A stretch of DNA of 64,000 nt from Streptococcus mitis. GTDB taxonomy: Bacteria; Bacillota; Bacilli; Lactobacillales; Streptococcaceae. The stretch lies in NCBI RefSeq assembly GCF_003943935.1, contig NZ_RJOB01000003.1:124001-188000 (forward strand). The letters run 5' to 3'. Under the pieces are notes generated by a model. That model ran no database searches. It was not told where the DNA came from and worked only from the letters and a program-made list of their open reading frames with translations. Shown here piece after piece: positions 48,585 through 58,709 of the stretch (within the stretch, counting starts at the first letter, position 1; every line of letters begins with the position of its first letter). A program made the position numbers and the translations under genes.

Positions 48585-49121
48585 TTATTTACCTGTTTTA
48601 CCTTCTTTACGGCGAACGAATTCACCAACGTAACGGATACCTTTACCTTTATATGGCTCTGGTGAACGAAGGCTACGTACGTAAGCAGCTGTTTGACCAA
48701 CTACTTCTTTTGAAATTCCGCTAACAACAATTGTTGTTGGGTTTGGAAGTTCAAAAGTAATTCCTTCTGGAGCTTCAACTTCGTCTGGATGAGATTTACC
48801 AACAGCCAAAACAAGTTTAGTTCCTTGAAGTTGTGCACGGTAACCAACCCCGCGCATTTCAAGTTCTTTCTTGAATCCTTCTGATACACCAACAACCATG
48901 TTGTTCAAAAGGGCACGAGTAGTTCCGTGGATAGTTTTCATTTCTTTTGAATCGTTTGGACGGTGAAGAGTTACTTCAGTACCTTCCACACGGATTTCAA
49001 TATCTTTTGAGAACTCACGAGTAAGTTCTCCTTTAGGTCCTTTTACAGTTACAACGTTGTCATTGTTAGTGAGTTCAACACCAGCAGGCAACACGATAAC
49101 TTTATTACCAATACGTGACAT
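48585..49121 (-). CDS. rplF: Ribosomal protein uL6
   Basis: 178 residues, two similar domains; C-terminal signature [11 protein letters not shown]. The gap to rplR contains a small hairpin TGGTTGA/TCAACCA. Confidence 0.97.
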   Translation of the reverse strand: MSRIGNKVIVLPAGVELTNNDNVVTVKGPKGELTREFSKDIEIRVEGTEVTLHRPNDSKEMKTIHGTTRALLNNMVVGVSEGFKKELEMRGVGYRAQLQGTKLVLAVGKSHPDEVEAPEGITFELPNPTTIVVSGISKEVVGQTAAYVRSLRSPEPYKGKGIRYVGEFVRRKEGKTGK

Positions 49122-49204
49122 GTTTATTTTCTCCTGTTAAATTGTCAGGCCGGAACGGCCAGTTTTCACGGGGGCTAAATCGATTTCTCGATTTAAAGGA
49201 ACAT

Positions 49205-49307
49205 TTAGGTTTCAATTTCAAAGTGAATCTAGGCATCGTCTCGCAGGCATAACTTTGGGTTAGGCAAGAGACGATAACGAAGAGTCACAAAGAAATTGGG
49301 AGCTAAA
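49205..49307 (-). ncRNA. Structured RNA element E1 between rpsH and rplF
   Basis: A ~100-base fold with outer stem TTTAG/CTAAA, middle stem GTGA/TCAC, inner stem ATCGTCTC/GAGACGAT and an apical GCATAAC/GTTAGGC stem. A paralogue with the same layout lies on the other side of rpsH (49784-49887), where the inner stem is ATCTGCTT/AAGCAGAT. Three positions changed in both arms together, so the base pairing is under selection. No T run; not a terminator. I do not know a named family for it. Confidence 0.65.
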
Positions 49308-49309
49308 TA

Positions 49310-49708
49310 TTACCAAACGTAAGCGATAACCTCACCACCAACATTCTTTTGGCGTGCTTCTTTATCAGTAAGCAAACCTTCAGAAGTTGAAAGGATAGCA
49401 ATTCCAAGTCCGTTAAGAACTTTTGGAAGGTCTTCACGTTTTTTGTAGACACGAAGTCCTGGTTTAGAAACACGTTTCAAGTTAGTGATAACTTTTTCAC
49501 CGTTTGGTCCGTATTTAAGGAATACACGGATGATGCCTTGTTTGTCATCTTCGATGATTTCAACGTTTTTTACAAAACCTTCGCGTTTAAGGATTTCAGC
49601 AATCCCTTTTTTGATGTTTGATGCAGGTACTTCAAGTACTTCGTGTTTAGCTTGGTTAGCGTTACGAATACGAGTTAGGAAGTCTGCGATTGGGTCAGTC
49701 ATAACCAT
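49310..49708 (-). CDS. rpsH: Ribosomal protein uS8
   Basis: 132 residues, binds 16S rRNA helix 21 early in assembly. [16 protein letters not shown] start region and [21 protein letters not shown]-terminal signature. It is the only gene here bracketed by the paired RNA elements E1 and E2. S8 is the autogenous repressor of the spc operon in E. coli. Confidence 0.98.
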   Translation of the reverse strand: MVMTDPIADFLTRIRNANQAKHEVLEVPASNIKKGIAEILKREGFVKNVEIIEDDKQGIIRVFLKYGPNGEKVITNLKRVSKPGLRVYKKREDLPKVLNGLGIAILSTSEGLLTDKEARQKNVGGEVIAYVW

Positions 49709-49783
49709 TTTGTTTTTCTCCTCTTACTAGTAGTTTGCAAGTTGCACTTGCTAGTTAATGATTGAGCTAGGCTCAGAATATGT

Positions 49784-49887
49784 TTCTAGGTTTCAAATCC
49801 TAAGTGATTCTAGGCATCTGCTTGCAGGCATAACTTGAGTTAGGCAAAAGCAGATAACGACGAATCACGACGGGATTGAAAGCTAGA
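49784..49887 (-). ncRNA. Structured RNA element E2 between rpsN and rpsH
   Basis: Paralogue of E1: outer stem TCTAG/CTAGA, middle stem GTGATTC/GAATCAC (7 bp), inner stem ATCTGCTT/AAGCAGAT, apical GCATAAC/GTTAGGC. The loop-side blocks TAGGCAT, GCAGGCATAACTT and TTAGGCAA are conserved with E1. A further small hairpin GCAAGT/ACTTGC lies between it and rpsH. Confidence 0.65.
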
Positions 49888-49888
49888 A

Positions 49889-50074
49889 TTACCAAGATGC
49901 TTTGGTAACGCCTGGGATTTGTCCTTTGTAAGCTAATTCACGGAAGCAAACACGGCAAAGTTTAAATTTGCGGTAAACTGAATGTGGACGACCACATTTT
50001 TCACAACGAGTATAAGCTTGAGTAGAGAACTTCGCTGGACGTTTGTTCTTAGCAATCATTGATTTTTTAGCCAT
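49889..50074 (-). CDS. rpsZ: Ribosomal protein uS14, zinc (type Z) form
   Basis: 61 residues. Four-cysteine zinc ribbon CEKCGRP...CRVCF (Cys24, Cys27, Cys40, Cys43). The short zinc-binding form is standard in streptococci. Confidence 0.97.
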
Positions 50075-50091
50075 TAGATTTACCTCCTATA

Positions 50092-50634
50092 TTATTTTGC
50101 AAAAGGCATTCCAAGGCCTGTAAGCAATGCACGTGACTCTTCGTCAGTGTTAGCAGTTGTTACGATAACGATGTCAAGACCACGAGTTTTGTCAACGTCA
50201 TCGAAGTTGATTTCTGGGAAAATCAATTGTTCTTTCACACCAAGTGTGTAGTTTCCGCGTCCATCAAATGATTTTGTTGGAACACCGTGGAAGTCACGTA
50301 CACGTGGAAGTGAAACTGAAACCAATTTATCCAAGAATTCGTACATACGTTCACCACGAAGGGTAACTTTTGCACCGATCGCAACACCTTCACGAAGACG
50401 GAAGCCGGCGATTGATTTTTTAGCTTTAGTGATAAGTGGTTTTTGACCTGAGATAAGTGCCAATTCTTCAGCAGCTTTTTCAAGGCTTTTAGCGTTTGAT
50501 ACAGCTTCACCAACACCCATGTTCAAAACGATCTTATCTACTTTAGGCACAGCCATCACTGATGAGTAGTTGAATTGTTCTGTCAAAGCAGGAACTACTT
50601 CATTAAGATATTTTTCTTTTAAACGATTTGCCAT
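50092..50634 (-). CDS. rplE: Ribosomal protein uL5
   Basis: 180 residues, 5S rRNA-binding protein of the central protuberance. Signature [18 protein letters not shown] and C-terminal [16 protein letters not shown]. Confidence 0.98.
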   Translation of the reverse strand: MANRLKEKYLNEVVPALTEQFNYSSVMAVPKVDKIVLNMGVGEAVSNAKSLEKAAEELALISGQKPLITKAKKSIAGFRLREGVAIGAKVTLRGERMYEFLDKLVSVSLPRVRDFHGVPTKSFDGRGNYTLGVKEQLIFPEINFDDVDKTRGLDIVIVTTANTDEESRALLTGLGMPFAK

Positions 50635-50657
50635 TATACTTCTCCTTTCCTTCGTGA

Positions 50658-50963
50658 TTAATCAAGCACTTCGCCTGATTTTTTGTTGTAGCGAACTTTT
50701 TTACCGTCTACAAATTTGTAACCAACACGACCAGCTACACCATTTTTGTCCAAAACTTGAACGTTTGATACGTGGATAGCTGCTTCTTTCTCGATGATAC
50801 CACCTTGAGGAAGCTCGTTAGTTGGACGTTGGTGTTTCTTAACAATGTTAACACCTTCAACGATAACTTTGTTTACTTTTGGAAGGGCAGTAAGGACAAC
50901 AGCTTCTGTTCCCTTATCTTTACCAGCGATTACGCGAACTTTGTCGCCTTTTTTTACAAACAT
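50658..50963 (-). CDS. rplX: Ribosomal protein uL24
   Basis: 101 residues, assembly initiator of the large subunit. KOW motif [16 protein letters not shown] at the N-terminus. Confidence 0.97.
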
Positions 50964-50977
50964 TAGGTTTCTCCTTG

Positions 50978-51022
50978 ATTTTTCTTACGCCCATAAGGGC
51001 ACCCTAGCTTAAAGCTAGGGGA
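50978..51022 (-). promoter_or_regulatory. Double hairpin between rplN and rplX
   Basis: On the transcript, CCCCTAGCTT/AAGCTAGGG and GCCC/GGGC hairpins fill the gap. No T run follows, so probably a processing or stability element and not a terminator. Confidence 0.5.
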
Positions 51023-51040
51023 CTAGTTTGTTTCTAAAAA

Positions 51041-51409
51041 TTAAAGTACTTCTGGAGCAAGTGACACGATCTTCATGAAGCCACCTTCACGCAATTCACG
51101 TGCAACTGGGCCAAAGATACGTGTTCCGCGAGGAGTTTTATCTTCACGGATGATAACTGCTGCGTTTTCGTCAAATTTGATGTATGAACCATCAGCACGA
51201 CGAGCACCTGATTTAGTACGAACGATAACTGCTTTAACAACGTCACCTTTTTTAACCGCACCACCAGGAGTAGCTTGTTTTACAGATGCCACGATAACAT
51301 CACCGATGTTTGCAAATTTACGTCCTGAACCACCAAGAACTTTGATAGTCAAGATTTCGCGAGCACCGCTGTTGTCTGCGACTTTCAAACGAGTTTCTGT
51401 TTGAATCAT
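51041..51409 (-). CDS. rplN: Ribosomal protein uL14
   Basis: 122 residues at the subunit interface. [18 protein letters not shown] start and [15 protein letters not shown] signature. Confidence 0.98.
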   Translation of the reverse strand: MIQTETRLKVADNSGAREILTIKVLGGSGRKFANIGDVIVASVKQATPGGAVKKGDVVKAVIVRTKSGARRADGSYIKFDENAAVIIREDKTPRGTRIFGPVARELREGGFMKIVSLAPEVL

Positions 51410-51434
51410 TTCAGTTTTCTCCTTTCAGGTTTGA

Positions 51435-51695
51435 TTAGATGATGACCGCTTCTTCAACAACTTCTACAAGACGGAAACGTTTTGTAGCTGAAAGCGGGCG
51501 AGTTTCCATGATACGAACGATATCACCTTCTTTGGCAACATTGTTTTCATCATGAGCTTTGTATTTTTTAGAGTAGTTAATACGTTTACCATAGACTGGG
51601 TGGTTACGTTTTGTTTCAACTACAACTGTGATTGTCTTGTCCATTTTGTCAGATACAACACGTCCAACAAGAACTTTACGATTATTGCGTTCCAT
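51435..51695 (-). CDS. rpsQ: Ribosomal protein uS17
   Basis: 86 residues, OB-fold primary 16S rRNA binder. [16 protein letters not shown] start region; signature [17 protein letters not shown]. Confidence 0.97.
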
Positions 51696-51719
51696 TGAAA
51701 TTTCTCCTTCCCTAGTCTA

Positions 51720-51926
51720 TTATTTCGCTTCAGATTGAACTGTTTTGATACGAGCGATTTGTTTTTTAACTTCTTTCAAGCGAGCTGTTTGTTCCAATTG
51801 ACCAGTAGCAGCTTGGAAACGAAGTTCAAACAATTCTTTTTTCAATTCGTTTTCGCGCTTCGCGAGTTCTTCTTGAGAAAGACCACGAAGTTCTTTAACA
51901 AATTCTTTTACTTCATTAAGTTTCAT
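51720..51926 (-). CDS. rpmC: Ribosomal protein uL29
   Basis: 68 residues, helical hairpin near the exit tunnel. [20 protein letters not shown]. Confidence 0.97.
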
Positions 51927-51935
51927 GCCTTCTCC

Positions 51936-52349
51936 TTATTCTGCTTCACGTTTTACGAATTTACATTTAACTGGCAATTTGTGGCTAGCAAGACGAAGCG
52001 CTTCGCGAGCGATCTCTTCAGATACACCAGCGATTTCGAACATCACTTTACCACGTTTAACTGGTGCTACCCAACCTTCAGGTGCCCCTTTACCAGATCC
52101 CATACGCACACCGATAGCTTTAGCAGTGTATGATTTGTGTGGGAAGATTTTAATCCAAACTTTACCACCACGTTTCATGTAACGAGTCATGGCGATACGA
52201 GCAGCTTCGATTTGGCGGTTAGTGATCCAGTGGCTAGTTGTAGCTTGAAGACCGTATTCACCGAATGCTACTTCTTTTCCACCTTTTGCTTCACCGCGCA
52301 TTTTTCCACGGAATTCACGACGGTGTTTAACACGTTTAGGTACTAACAT
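51936..52349 (-). CDS. rplP: Ribosomal protein uL16
   Basis: 137 residues, near the A site and peptidyl-transferase centre. [20 protein letters not shown] start and [19 protein letters not shown] signature. Nine bases after rpsC. Confidence 0.97.
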   Translation of the reverse strand: MLVPKRVKHRREFRGKMRGEAKGGKEVAFGEYGLQATTSHWITNRQIEAARIAMTRYMKRGGKVWIKIFPHKSYTAKAIGVRMGSGKGAPEGWVAPVKRGKVMFEIAGVSEEIAREALRLASHKLPVKCKFVKREAE

Positions 52350-52352
52350 TGG

Positions 52353-53006
52353 TTATTTACCTCCTTTAGTGTTTTTGCGAGCTGGAAGAACTTCACCACG
52401 GTAGATCCATACTTTAACACCAAGTTTACCGTATGTAGTATCTGCTTCTTCCCAAGCGTAATCGATATCTGCACGAAGTGTGTGAAGTGGAACAGTTCCC
52501 TCAGAGTATCCTTCAGCACGGGCGATATCTGCACCGTTCAAACGACCTGATACTTGAGTTTTGATTCCTTTAGCTCCAGCACGCATTGCACGTTGGATTG
52601 CTTGTTTTTGTGCACGACGGAAAGCAACACGTTGCTCCAATTGACGAGCAATACCTTCACCTACAAGGTGAGCATCCAAATCAGGTTGTTTGATTTCGAT
52701 GATGTTGATATGTACTTGTTTTCCAGTCAATTTGTTAAGTTTTGCACGGAGTGCATCAACGTTTGCACCACCTTTACCGATAACCATACCTGGTTTAGCA
52801 GTGTGAAGTGAAACGTTAACTTTGTTTACTGCGCGTTCAATTTCGATAGTTGAAACTGCTGCGTCAGCAAGTTCTTTTTGAACGAATTTACGGATTGCAA
52901 GATCTTCATGAAGGTAATCCGCGTATTCTTTTTCAGCATACCATTTGGCATCCCAATCACGGATGATGCCGACACGCATACCAATTGGATGTACTTTTTG
53001 ACCCAC
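52353..53006 (-). CDS. rpsC: Ribosomal protein uS3
   Basis: 217 residues, mRNA-entry protein with a KH domain ([19 protein letters not shown]) and C-terminal S3 domain. rplV lies 12 bases upstream. Confidence 0.98.
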
Positions 53007-53018
53007 GATTTTACCTCC

Positions 53019-53363
53019 TTATTTTTCTGCAACAGCTACAGTGATGTGAGCTGTACGTTTGTTGATTGGTGAAGCTGAACCTTTCGCACGTGGACGGAAA
53101 CGTTTCATAGTTGGTCCTTCGTTTGCGAATGCTTCAGATACTACCAAGTTAGCTTTATCCAAACCAAAGTTGTTTTCAGCGTTAGCTACAGCTGAGTTCA
53201 AAACTTTCAAGATGATTTCAGCAGCTTTGTTTGGAGTGAATGTCAAAATTGCGATTGCATCGGCTACGCTTTTACCACGGATGTTATCAAGAACAAGACG
53301 TGATTTACGAGGTGAAACACGTACTGTACGAGCCATTGCTTTAGCTGAAGTAATTTCTGCCAT
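53019..53363 (-). CDS. rplV: Ribosomal protein uL22
   Basis: 114 residues. The long hairpin that lines the exit tunnel (around [18 protein letters not shown]) is intact, without the insertions or deletions linked to macrolide resistance. Confidence 0.97.
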   Translation of the reverse strand: MAEITSAKAMARTVRVSPRKSRLVLDNIRGKSVADAIAILTFTPNKAAEIILKVLNSAVANAENNFGLDKANLVVSEAFANEGPTMKRFRPRAKGSASPINKRTAHITVAVAEK

Positions 53364-53374
53364 TTATGTTCTCC

Positions 53375-53656
53375 TTATTTTCTACGTGTTTTCTTGTCGT
53401 CTGCAGCGTGACCTTTGTAAGTACGAGTTGGTGCAAATTCACCAAGTTTGTGACCTACCATGTCTTCTTGGATGTAAACAGGTACGTGTTTACGTCCGTC
53501 ATAAACTGCAATAGTGTAACCAATGAAACTTGGGAAGATCGTTGAACGACGTGACCAAGTTTTAATAACTTTTTTCTTTTCGTCGTTAGCTTGAGCTTCA
53601 ACTTTTTTCATCAAATGCTCATCGACGAAAGGTCCTTTTTTAAGACTGCGTCCCAT
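53375..53656 (-). CDS. rpsS: Ribosomal protein uS19
   Basis: 93 residues from ATG at 53656 ([20 protein letters not shown]), preceded by AAAGGAG. The 16 upstream in-frame residues have no ribosome site. Confidence 0.97.
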
Positions 53657-53689
53657 TTTTATATTTTCTCCTTTAAATGTTGTACCACA

Positions 53690-53757
53690 GCGGCTTGCGC
53701 TCACATGGAGCGCTACCGAGCTGGCGGATTTACTAGTCGCTTAAGCGACTAGTTTAA
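53690..53757 (-). promoter_or_regulatory. Hairpins in the rplB-rpsS gap
   Basis: A perfect palindrome ACTAGTCGCT/AGCGACTAGT (around 53733-53754) and a GC-rich stem with CCAGCTCGG lie between the two genes. There is no T run. The long palindrome is unusual for an operon gap. Confidence 0.5.
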
Positions 53758-53759
53758 TA

Positions 53760-54593
53760 TTATTTCTCGTTGCGACGACGAACGATAAGTTTGTCAGATT
53801 TCGCTTTCTTGTTACGAGTTTTAAGACCAAGAGCAGGTTTGCCCCATGGAGTAGATGGTGCTTTACGACCAACTGGTGCTTTACCTTCACCACCACCGTG
53901 TGGGTGATCGTTAGGGTTCATTACAGAACCACGAACTGTTGGGCGGATACCTTTCCAACGGCTACGTCCTGCTTTACCAAGGTTTACAAGTCCATGTTGT
54001 TCGTTTCCGACAACACCAACTGTAGCACGGCAAGTTCCAAGAATCATACGAACTTCACCTGATTGAAGACGAACAAGAACGTATTTACCTTCAGAACCCA
54101 GTACTTGAGCAGATGCTCCAGCAGCACGTACCAATTCACCACCACGACCTGGTTTCAACTCGATGTTGTGGATCAAAGTACCAACTGGAATGTTAGCAAG
54201 TGGAAGAGCGTTTCCTACTTTGATATCTGCTTCTGGACCTGAAACGATACGTTGACCAACTTCAAGACCTTTTGGAGCGATGATGTACGCTTTCACACCG
54301 TCAGTGTAGTGTACAAGAGCGATGTTTGCAGAACGGTTTGGATCGTACTCGATTGTTTTAACAACTGCTTCAACGTTGTCTTTGTTACGTTTGAAGTCAA
54401 CCAAACGGTAGAAACGTTTGTGTCCACCACCTTGGTGACGAACTGTGATACGACCGTTGTTGTTACGACCAGCCTTGCTCTTCAATGCAACAAGCAATGA
54501 TTTTTCAGGAGTGCTTGTTGTGATTTCAGCGAAATCCAAAGAAGTCATATTACGGCGACCGTTTGTTGTTGGTTTATAAACACGAATTCCCAC
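53760..54593 (-). CDS. rplB: Ribosomal protein uL2
   Basis: 277 residues, needed for subunit joining and peptidyl transfer. Conserved [14 protein letters not shown] with the essential His, C-terminal LIVRRRNEK. Confidence 0.98.
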
Positions 54594-54610
54594 GATATTT
54601 CCTCCTTAGA

Positions 54611-54907
54611 TTATTCAGCTTCAGCAGCAAACAACTCGATTGCTTTAGAATCAGCTGTAAGTGTGATGATAGCTTTTTTAGTTTTGTTAGTAAAACCAGT
54701 GTAACGTCCAACACGTTTAGCTTTTGGTTTTACGTTGATTGTGTTAACATTAGCAACTTTAACACCTTCGAAAGCAGCTTCAACAGCTTGCTTGATCAAA
54801 AGTTTGTGTGCACGAGTGTCAACTTCAAATACATATTTGCCTGCTTCAAGTTGAGCCATTGAGCTTTCAGTGATGACAGGTTTTTTGATAACATCATACA
54901 AATTCAT
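54611..54907 (-). CDS. rplW: Ribosomal protein uL23
   Basis: 98 residues, docking site for trigger factor and SRP at the tunnel exit. Its start overlaps the rplD stop by one base. Confidence 0.98.
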
Positions 54908-55530
54908 TATGCAAGAACCTCCTCGATTTTAGAGATAGCTGCTTGTGTGACAAGAAGTTTGTCGCTATTTGCGATGTCAAGAACACTTGCAGTTGTAGCA
55001 GTTGCAACTTTCACGTTTGGAAGGTTACGAGCTGAAAGAGCTGCGAATTCATTTCCTTCTTCAAGGATAACAAGAACTTTAGAATCGATGCTCAATGCTG
55101 CAAGAACTTTTGCAAATTCAGCAGTTTTTGGAGCTGTAAATGAAAGAGCGTCTACAGCTACGAATTTGTTTTCAGCAACTTTTTCAGAGTAAACTGATTT
55201 AAGAGCTAGGCGACGAACTTTTTGTGGAAGTTTGTAGCCGTATGAACGTGGAGTTGGTCCGAAGACAACACCACCACCACGCCATTGTGGTGAGCGGATA
55301 GAACCTTGACGAGCACGTCCAGTTCCTTTTTGACGCCATGGTTTGCGTCCACCACCTGATACTGCAGAGCGGTTTTTAACAGCGTGTGTTCCTTGACGAA
55401 GGCTTGCGCGTTGGCTGATGATCACATCAAACACAACTGATTCATTTGGTTCGATACCAAATACTGCATCGTTAAGAACAACTTGGCCAGCTTCTTTACC
55501 AGTTTGGTCAAATAATGTTACGTTTGCCAT
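54907..55530 (-). CDS. rplD: Ribosomal protein uL4
   Basis: 207 residues. The tunnel loop [20 protein letters not shown] is wild type (macrolide-resistance changes usually fall at this GTG). L4 autogenously controls the S10 operon in E. coli. Confidence 0.98.
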
Positions 55531-55554
55531 TGTGACTGATTTCCCCTTTCTTTA

Positions 55555-56181
55555 TTATTTACCAGCTTTAACTGCTGATTTGATAGTGATAAGAGATTTC
55601 TTAGCACCAGGTACGTTACCTTTGATAAGGATAACGTTCTTTTCTGGAACAACTTGTACAACTTCAAGGTTTTGAATTGTTACGCGGTCACCACCCATAC
55701 GTCCTGCAAGGTTTTTACCTTTGAATACGCGGTTAGGTGCAACAGGTCCCATAGAACCTGGACGGCGGTGGTAACGAGAACCGTGAGCCATTGGTCCACG
55801 TGATTGTCCATGGCGTTTGATAACACCTTGGAAACCTTTACCTTTAGAAGTACCAGTTACGTCAACAACGTCTCCAGCTGCGAATGTTTCAACTGTAATT
55901 TCAGCACCAACTTCCAAGCCTTCAACGTTTTTGAATTCACGAATGAAGCGCTTAGGAGCCGTGTTAGCTTTCGCTACATGTCCTTTAGCAGGTTTGTTGC
56001 TCAATACTTCGCGTTTATCATCAAAACCAACTTGGATAGCGTTGTATCCGTCTGTTTCAACAGTTTTAACTTGAAGAACAACGTTTGGAGTTGCTTCAAT
56101 AACTGTTACAGGGATCAATTCGCCAGCTTCAGTGAAGATTTGAGTCATTCCCACTTTTTTCCCTAAGATTCCTTTTGTCAT
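55555..56181 (-). CDS. rplC: Ribosomal protein uL3
   Basis: 208 residues, near the peptidyl-transferase centre. Signature [20 protein letters not shown] and central extension [18 protein letters not shown]. Confidence 0.98.
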
Positions 56182-56261
56182 GAGAAAATAGTTCCTTTTC
56201 TATATTTTTTATTCAAAAAGTTTTTAACGAGCGTTTTTTATGCTCAAGTCTAAGATACAAA

Positions 56262-56349
56262 GGGCGTAAAACTCAAAGTGAAAATAGGAAACTGACGTAG
56301 TGTCTAGCGGACACTAGGAAGTTTATCTTTTTCACACCGAGTTTAGCCC
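56262..56349 (-). ncRNA. Long hairpin in the rpsJ-rplC gap
   Basis: Nested stems close the whole stretch: GGGC/GCCC, TAAAACTC/GAGTTTA, GTGAAAA/TTTTCAC, AAACT/AGTTT and AGTGTC/GACACT at the tip. About 35 pairs in total with small internal loops and no T run. It separates rpsJ from the rest of the S10 operon. Confidence 0.65.
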
Positions 56350-56397
56350 GTGTTCAATTAGATTGAAACACCAGCCTCTGCTCTTTTATATTTTAGA

Positions 56398-56706
56398 TTA
56401 AAGTTTGATTTCTACGTTTACACCACTTGGAAGATCCAATTTCATCAAAGCATCAACTGTTTTTTGAGTTGGGTTAACGATATCGATCAAACGTTTGTGT
56501 GTACGCATTTCAAATTGTTCGCGAGAGTCTTTATATTTGTGAGTCGCACGAATGATTGTGTAGAGGCTACGTTCAGTTGGAAGTGGGATTGGACCCGCAA
56601 CTTGTGCACCTGTACGAGTAGCTGATTCTACGATTTTTGCAGCCGCTGTGTCAAGCGTACGGTGTTCGTAAGCTTTCAAACGGATACGGATTTTTTTGTT
56701 TGCCAT
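56398..56706 (-). CDS. rpsJ: Ribosomal protein uS10
   Basis: 102 residues; also the NusB partner in antitermination (NusE). [19 protein letters not shown] start. First gene of the S10 operon. Confidence 0.98.
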
Positions 56707-56709
56707 CTT

Positions 56710-56835
56710 TTTCTCCTTTTCGTCTATTTAAGATAATAGGCTAGCTCCACAAGAAAACCGACGCGGTGTTGCGTGACAATGCAACCGAGCGTGTCGCAAC
56801 CTCTTGCATCAAAGCTAAAGCTGTAATTTACAGCA
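56710..56835 (-). promoter_or_regulatory. Structured S10-operon leader
   Basis: About 130 untranslated bases between the promoter and rpsJ, GC-rich against the background. They contain GTTGC/GCAAC and GACACGC/GCGTC stems. Probably the regulatory leader of the S10 operon; the ligand (L4 or another protein) is unknown here. Confidence 0.55.
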
Positions 56836-56842
56836 CCATAAT

Positions 56843-56871
56843 AGAATAACACAAAGCCCCTGCGATTGCAA
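56843..56871 (-). promoter_or_regulatory. S10-operon promoter
   Basis: Minus strand TTGCAA (56866-56871), 17-bp spacer, TATTCT (56843-56848). A CCCTTGC/GCAGGGG inverted repeat overlaps the -35 and may act as a weak terminator for the upstream gene. Confidence 0.7.
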
Positions 56872-56950
56872 GGGATTTGTTGCTGTTTTTTAAAATTTTT
56901 AACATGAAAATGTTTTCCTATTTTTTCTTTCTAAAATTAGGGATTTTCTT

Positions 56951-57580
56951 CTATACAATTATTTGAGTCCTCTTGACCTCAAATTTATCTTCTGATTGTT
57001 TCACTAGAATGTCCGCTTCTGACTCGGTTTCTTTATAGTAGTGTAGATATTGCTCCCGTCTCATCTGATGGCTAGCTAATATAAAGGAAGCATCGCGATT
57101 TCTCACAGTCGTATCTCGAGCTAGACGCCGCTTTAATTCGGTCTCCTCATCCGTGTAGAAACAGATGGTTTTGTCAAAGAGTTCCTTTGGCAGAAAGCCA
57201 ACAGACATCCCTTCGACAATCAAAATCGGTTTTGCTCCAGACAAGACCTCACTAGCTTTCCAAGGTTCTTCAATTGTTAAGATATCCATACCCCTCTGCA
57301 AGGCTAAGATATCTCTCTGCAAACTTGCCAATTCATGTGCCACCGGCAGACAAGCTGTCACCTTTTGATTTGGTGTACCCTTTGGTACTACTAGATGGCG
57401 TTCTGAGGTGATATAAGGATCTGTTTCTAGCAAATTTACTGTAGCAGAATCTAAAGCTTGGTACAATTCCTGTGCAAAGGTTGATTTACCTGAAGCTCCA
57501 TGACCGTATATTCCCAGTGTCCTGATTTTCCCCGTCTCGATCTCTGAGACTAGTTGCTCCATTAAGTCTTTTCTCTTCAT
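56951..57580 (-). CDS. Uridine kinase-like P-loop protein
   Basis: 209 residues. Walker A GHGASGKST near residue 27; downstream pattern ILIVEGMSVG and RLARDTTVRNRD resembles the uridine/phosphoribulokinase fold. Overlaps the nrdG stop by four bases (ATGA), so it belongs to the nrdD-nrdG operon. A role in nucleotide salvage is plausible but not shown. Confidence 0.8.
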   Translation of the reverse strand: MKRKDLMEQLVSEIETGKIRTLGIYGHGASGKSTFAQELYQALDSATVNLLETDPYITSERHLVVPKGTPNQKVTACLPVAHELASLQRDILALQRGMDILTIEEPWKASEVLSGAKPILIVEGMSVGFLPKELFDKTICFYTDEETELKRRLARDTTVRNRDASFILASHQMRREQYLHYYKETESEADILVKQSEDKFEVKRTQIIV

Positions 57581-58167
57581 TCTCTCCTCACCTGCTCATA
57601 GCTTTCTTTTCCGTCATTAAGCTTGTCCCAAATCACTACTTGCCCACTTTTGAGGGATTTTTGCACATCGATAATTCGTTGGTTGGACGAACCTCGAAAC
57701 TGGAGCATGAGATTTCTCTTAGTTCGATCATACCGTCCATCGACAAGAATGTCAAGCAGTGATAAAAGTTCCAATTTATCTGGGGTCTCCAGCATCATTT
57801 CTTCCCAAGTATAGCCCGTCCAAGACCAGATGTCTTTTTTTGGTAATTCCTTCCGGATACGTTTCACGAGTGGCAAGAGAATGCCCGTATTGAGAAAGGG
57901 CTCTCCTCCCAATAAGGTCAAGCCTTGAACATAAGGTTGAGCAAGATCTGCCATGATCTGTTCTTCTAATTCTGCTGTATAGGGAATGCCTGCATTAAAA
58001 GACCAAGTCGCAACATTATAACATCCCTCGCAATGAAACATGCAACCCGATACATAGAGAGAGTTACGCACACCTTCTCCATCTACAAAGTTAAAGGCCT
58101 TGTAGTCAATGATACGACCTTGACTGAGTTCCTCGCTTCTCCATTCTTGTGGTTTTGGATTATTCAT
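57577..58167 (-). CDS. nrdG: Anaerobic ribonucleotide reductase activating protein
   Basis: 196-residue radical-SAM activase that installs the glycyl radical on NrdD. The 4Fe-4S motif CMFHCEGC and the SAM-binding LLGGEPFLN are present. Start overlaps the end of the upstream acetyltransferase gene by 8 bases. Confidence 0.96.
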   Translation of the reverse strand: MNNPKPQEWRSEELSQGRIIDYKAFNFVDGEGVRNSLYVSGCMFHCEGCYNVATWSFNAGIPYTAELEEQIMADLAQPYVQGLTLLGGEPFLNTGILLPLVKRIRKELPKKDIWSWTGYTWEEMMLETPDKLELLSLLDILVDGRYDRTKRNLMLQFRGSSNQRIIDVQKSLKSGQVVIWDKLNDGKESYEQVRRE

Positions 58168-58666
58168 TCGCTACCTCTATCCAATAACGCTCCACACCAT
58201 TACGAACATCCTCAAGGAGTCCACCATTGGCTAGAATGACTGCTCTGCTAGCAGGATTATTCACACTACAGGTCACCAGAGCTTTCTTGATGTTCTTTTC
58301 CTTAGCAACTTGCAAACCCTGACGGAGAGTCACTTTAGCATAACCCTTGCCTCTTTCAGATGGTCGGATGGAGTATCCAATGTGGCCACCTTTTTCTAGT
58401 AGGAAGTTATTGAGGCGCAATCGGAGGTTAAGAAATCCAAGTGCTTGACCTTTCCCGGAAAAAGCTACTAGTTGAATTGCTGGAACCCATCCTTCAGACA
58501 GATTAATTCCCATTTCCTGATTCTGATTGTTTTCTAACCAGTCTTCATAAGAAAAATTCTCTGTATCCCAAAAACCACCGTCGTGAGGCGACTGATATTT
58601 TTCAAATTCCGCCATCATGTCTATAACAGCTGTCTTATCTGCTAATCTTGGTCTGCGTAGTTCCAT
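58160..58666 (-). CDS. GNAT acetyltransferase in the nrd operon
   Basis: 168 residues. Acetyl-CoA loop RPSERGKGYAKVTLRQGL and C-terminal NNPASRAVILANGGL. Always found with nrdDG in pneumococcus as I recall it, but the substrate is unknown. Confidence 0.85.
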   Translation of the reverse strand: MELRRPRLADKTAVIDMMAEFEKYQSPHDGGFWDTENFSYEDWLENNQNQEMGINLSEGWVPAIQLVAFSGKGQALGFLNLRLRLNNFLLEKGGHIGYSIRPSERGKGYAKVTLRQGLQVAKEKNIKKALVTCSVNNPASRAVILANGGLLEDVRNGVERYWIEVANE

Positions 58667-58709
58667 CCTTACCTCCCACTAAGAGAAAAGCGAGAGCTGA
58701 CTCTCACTT

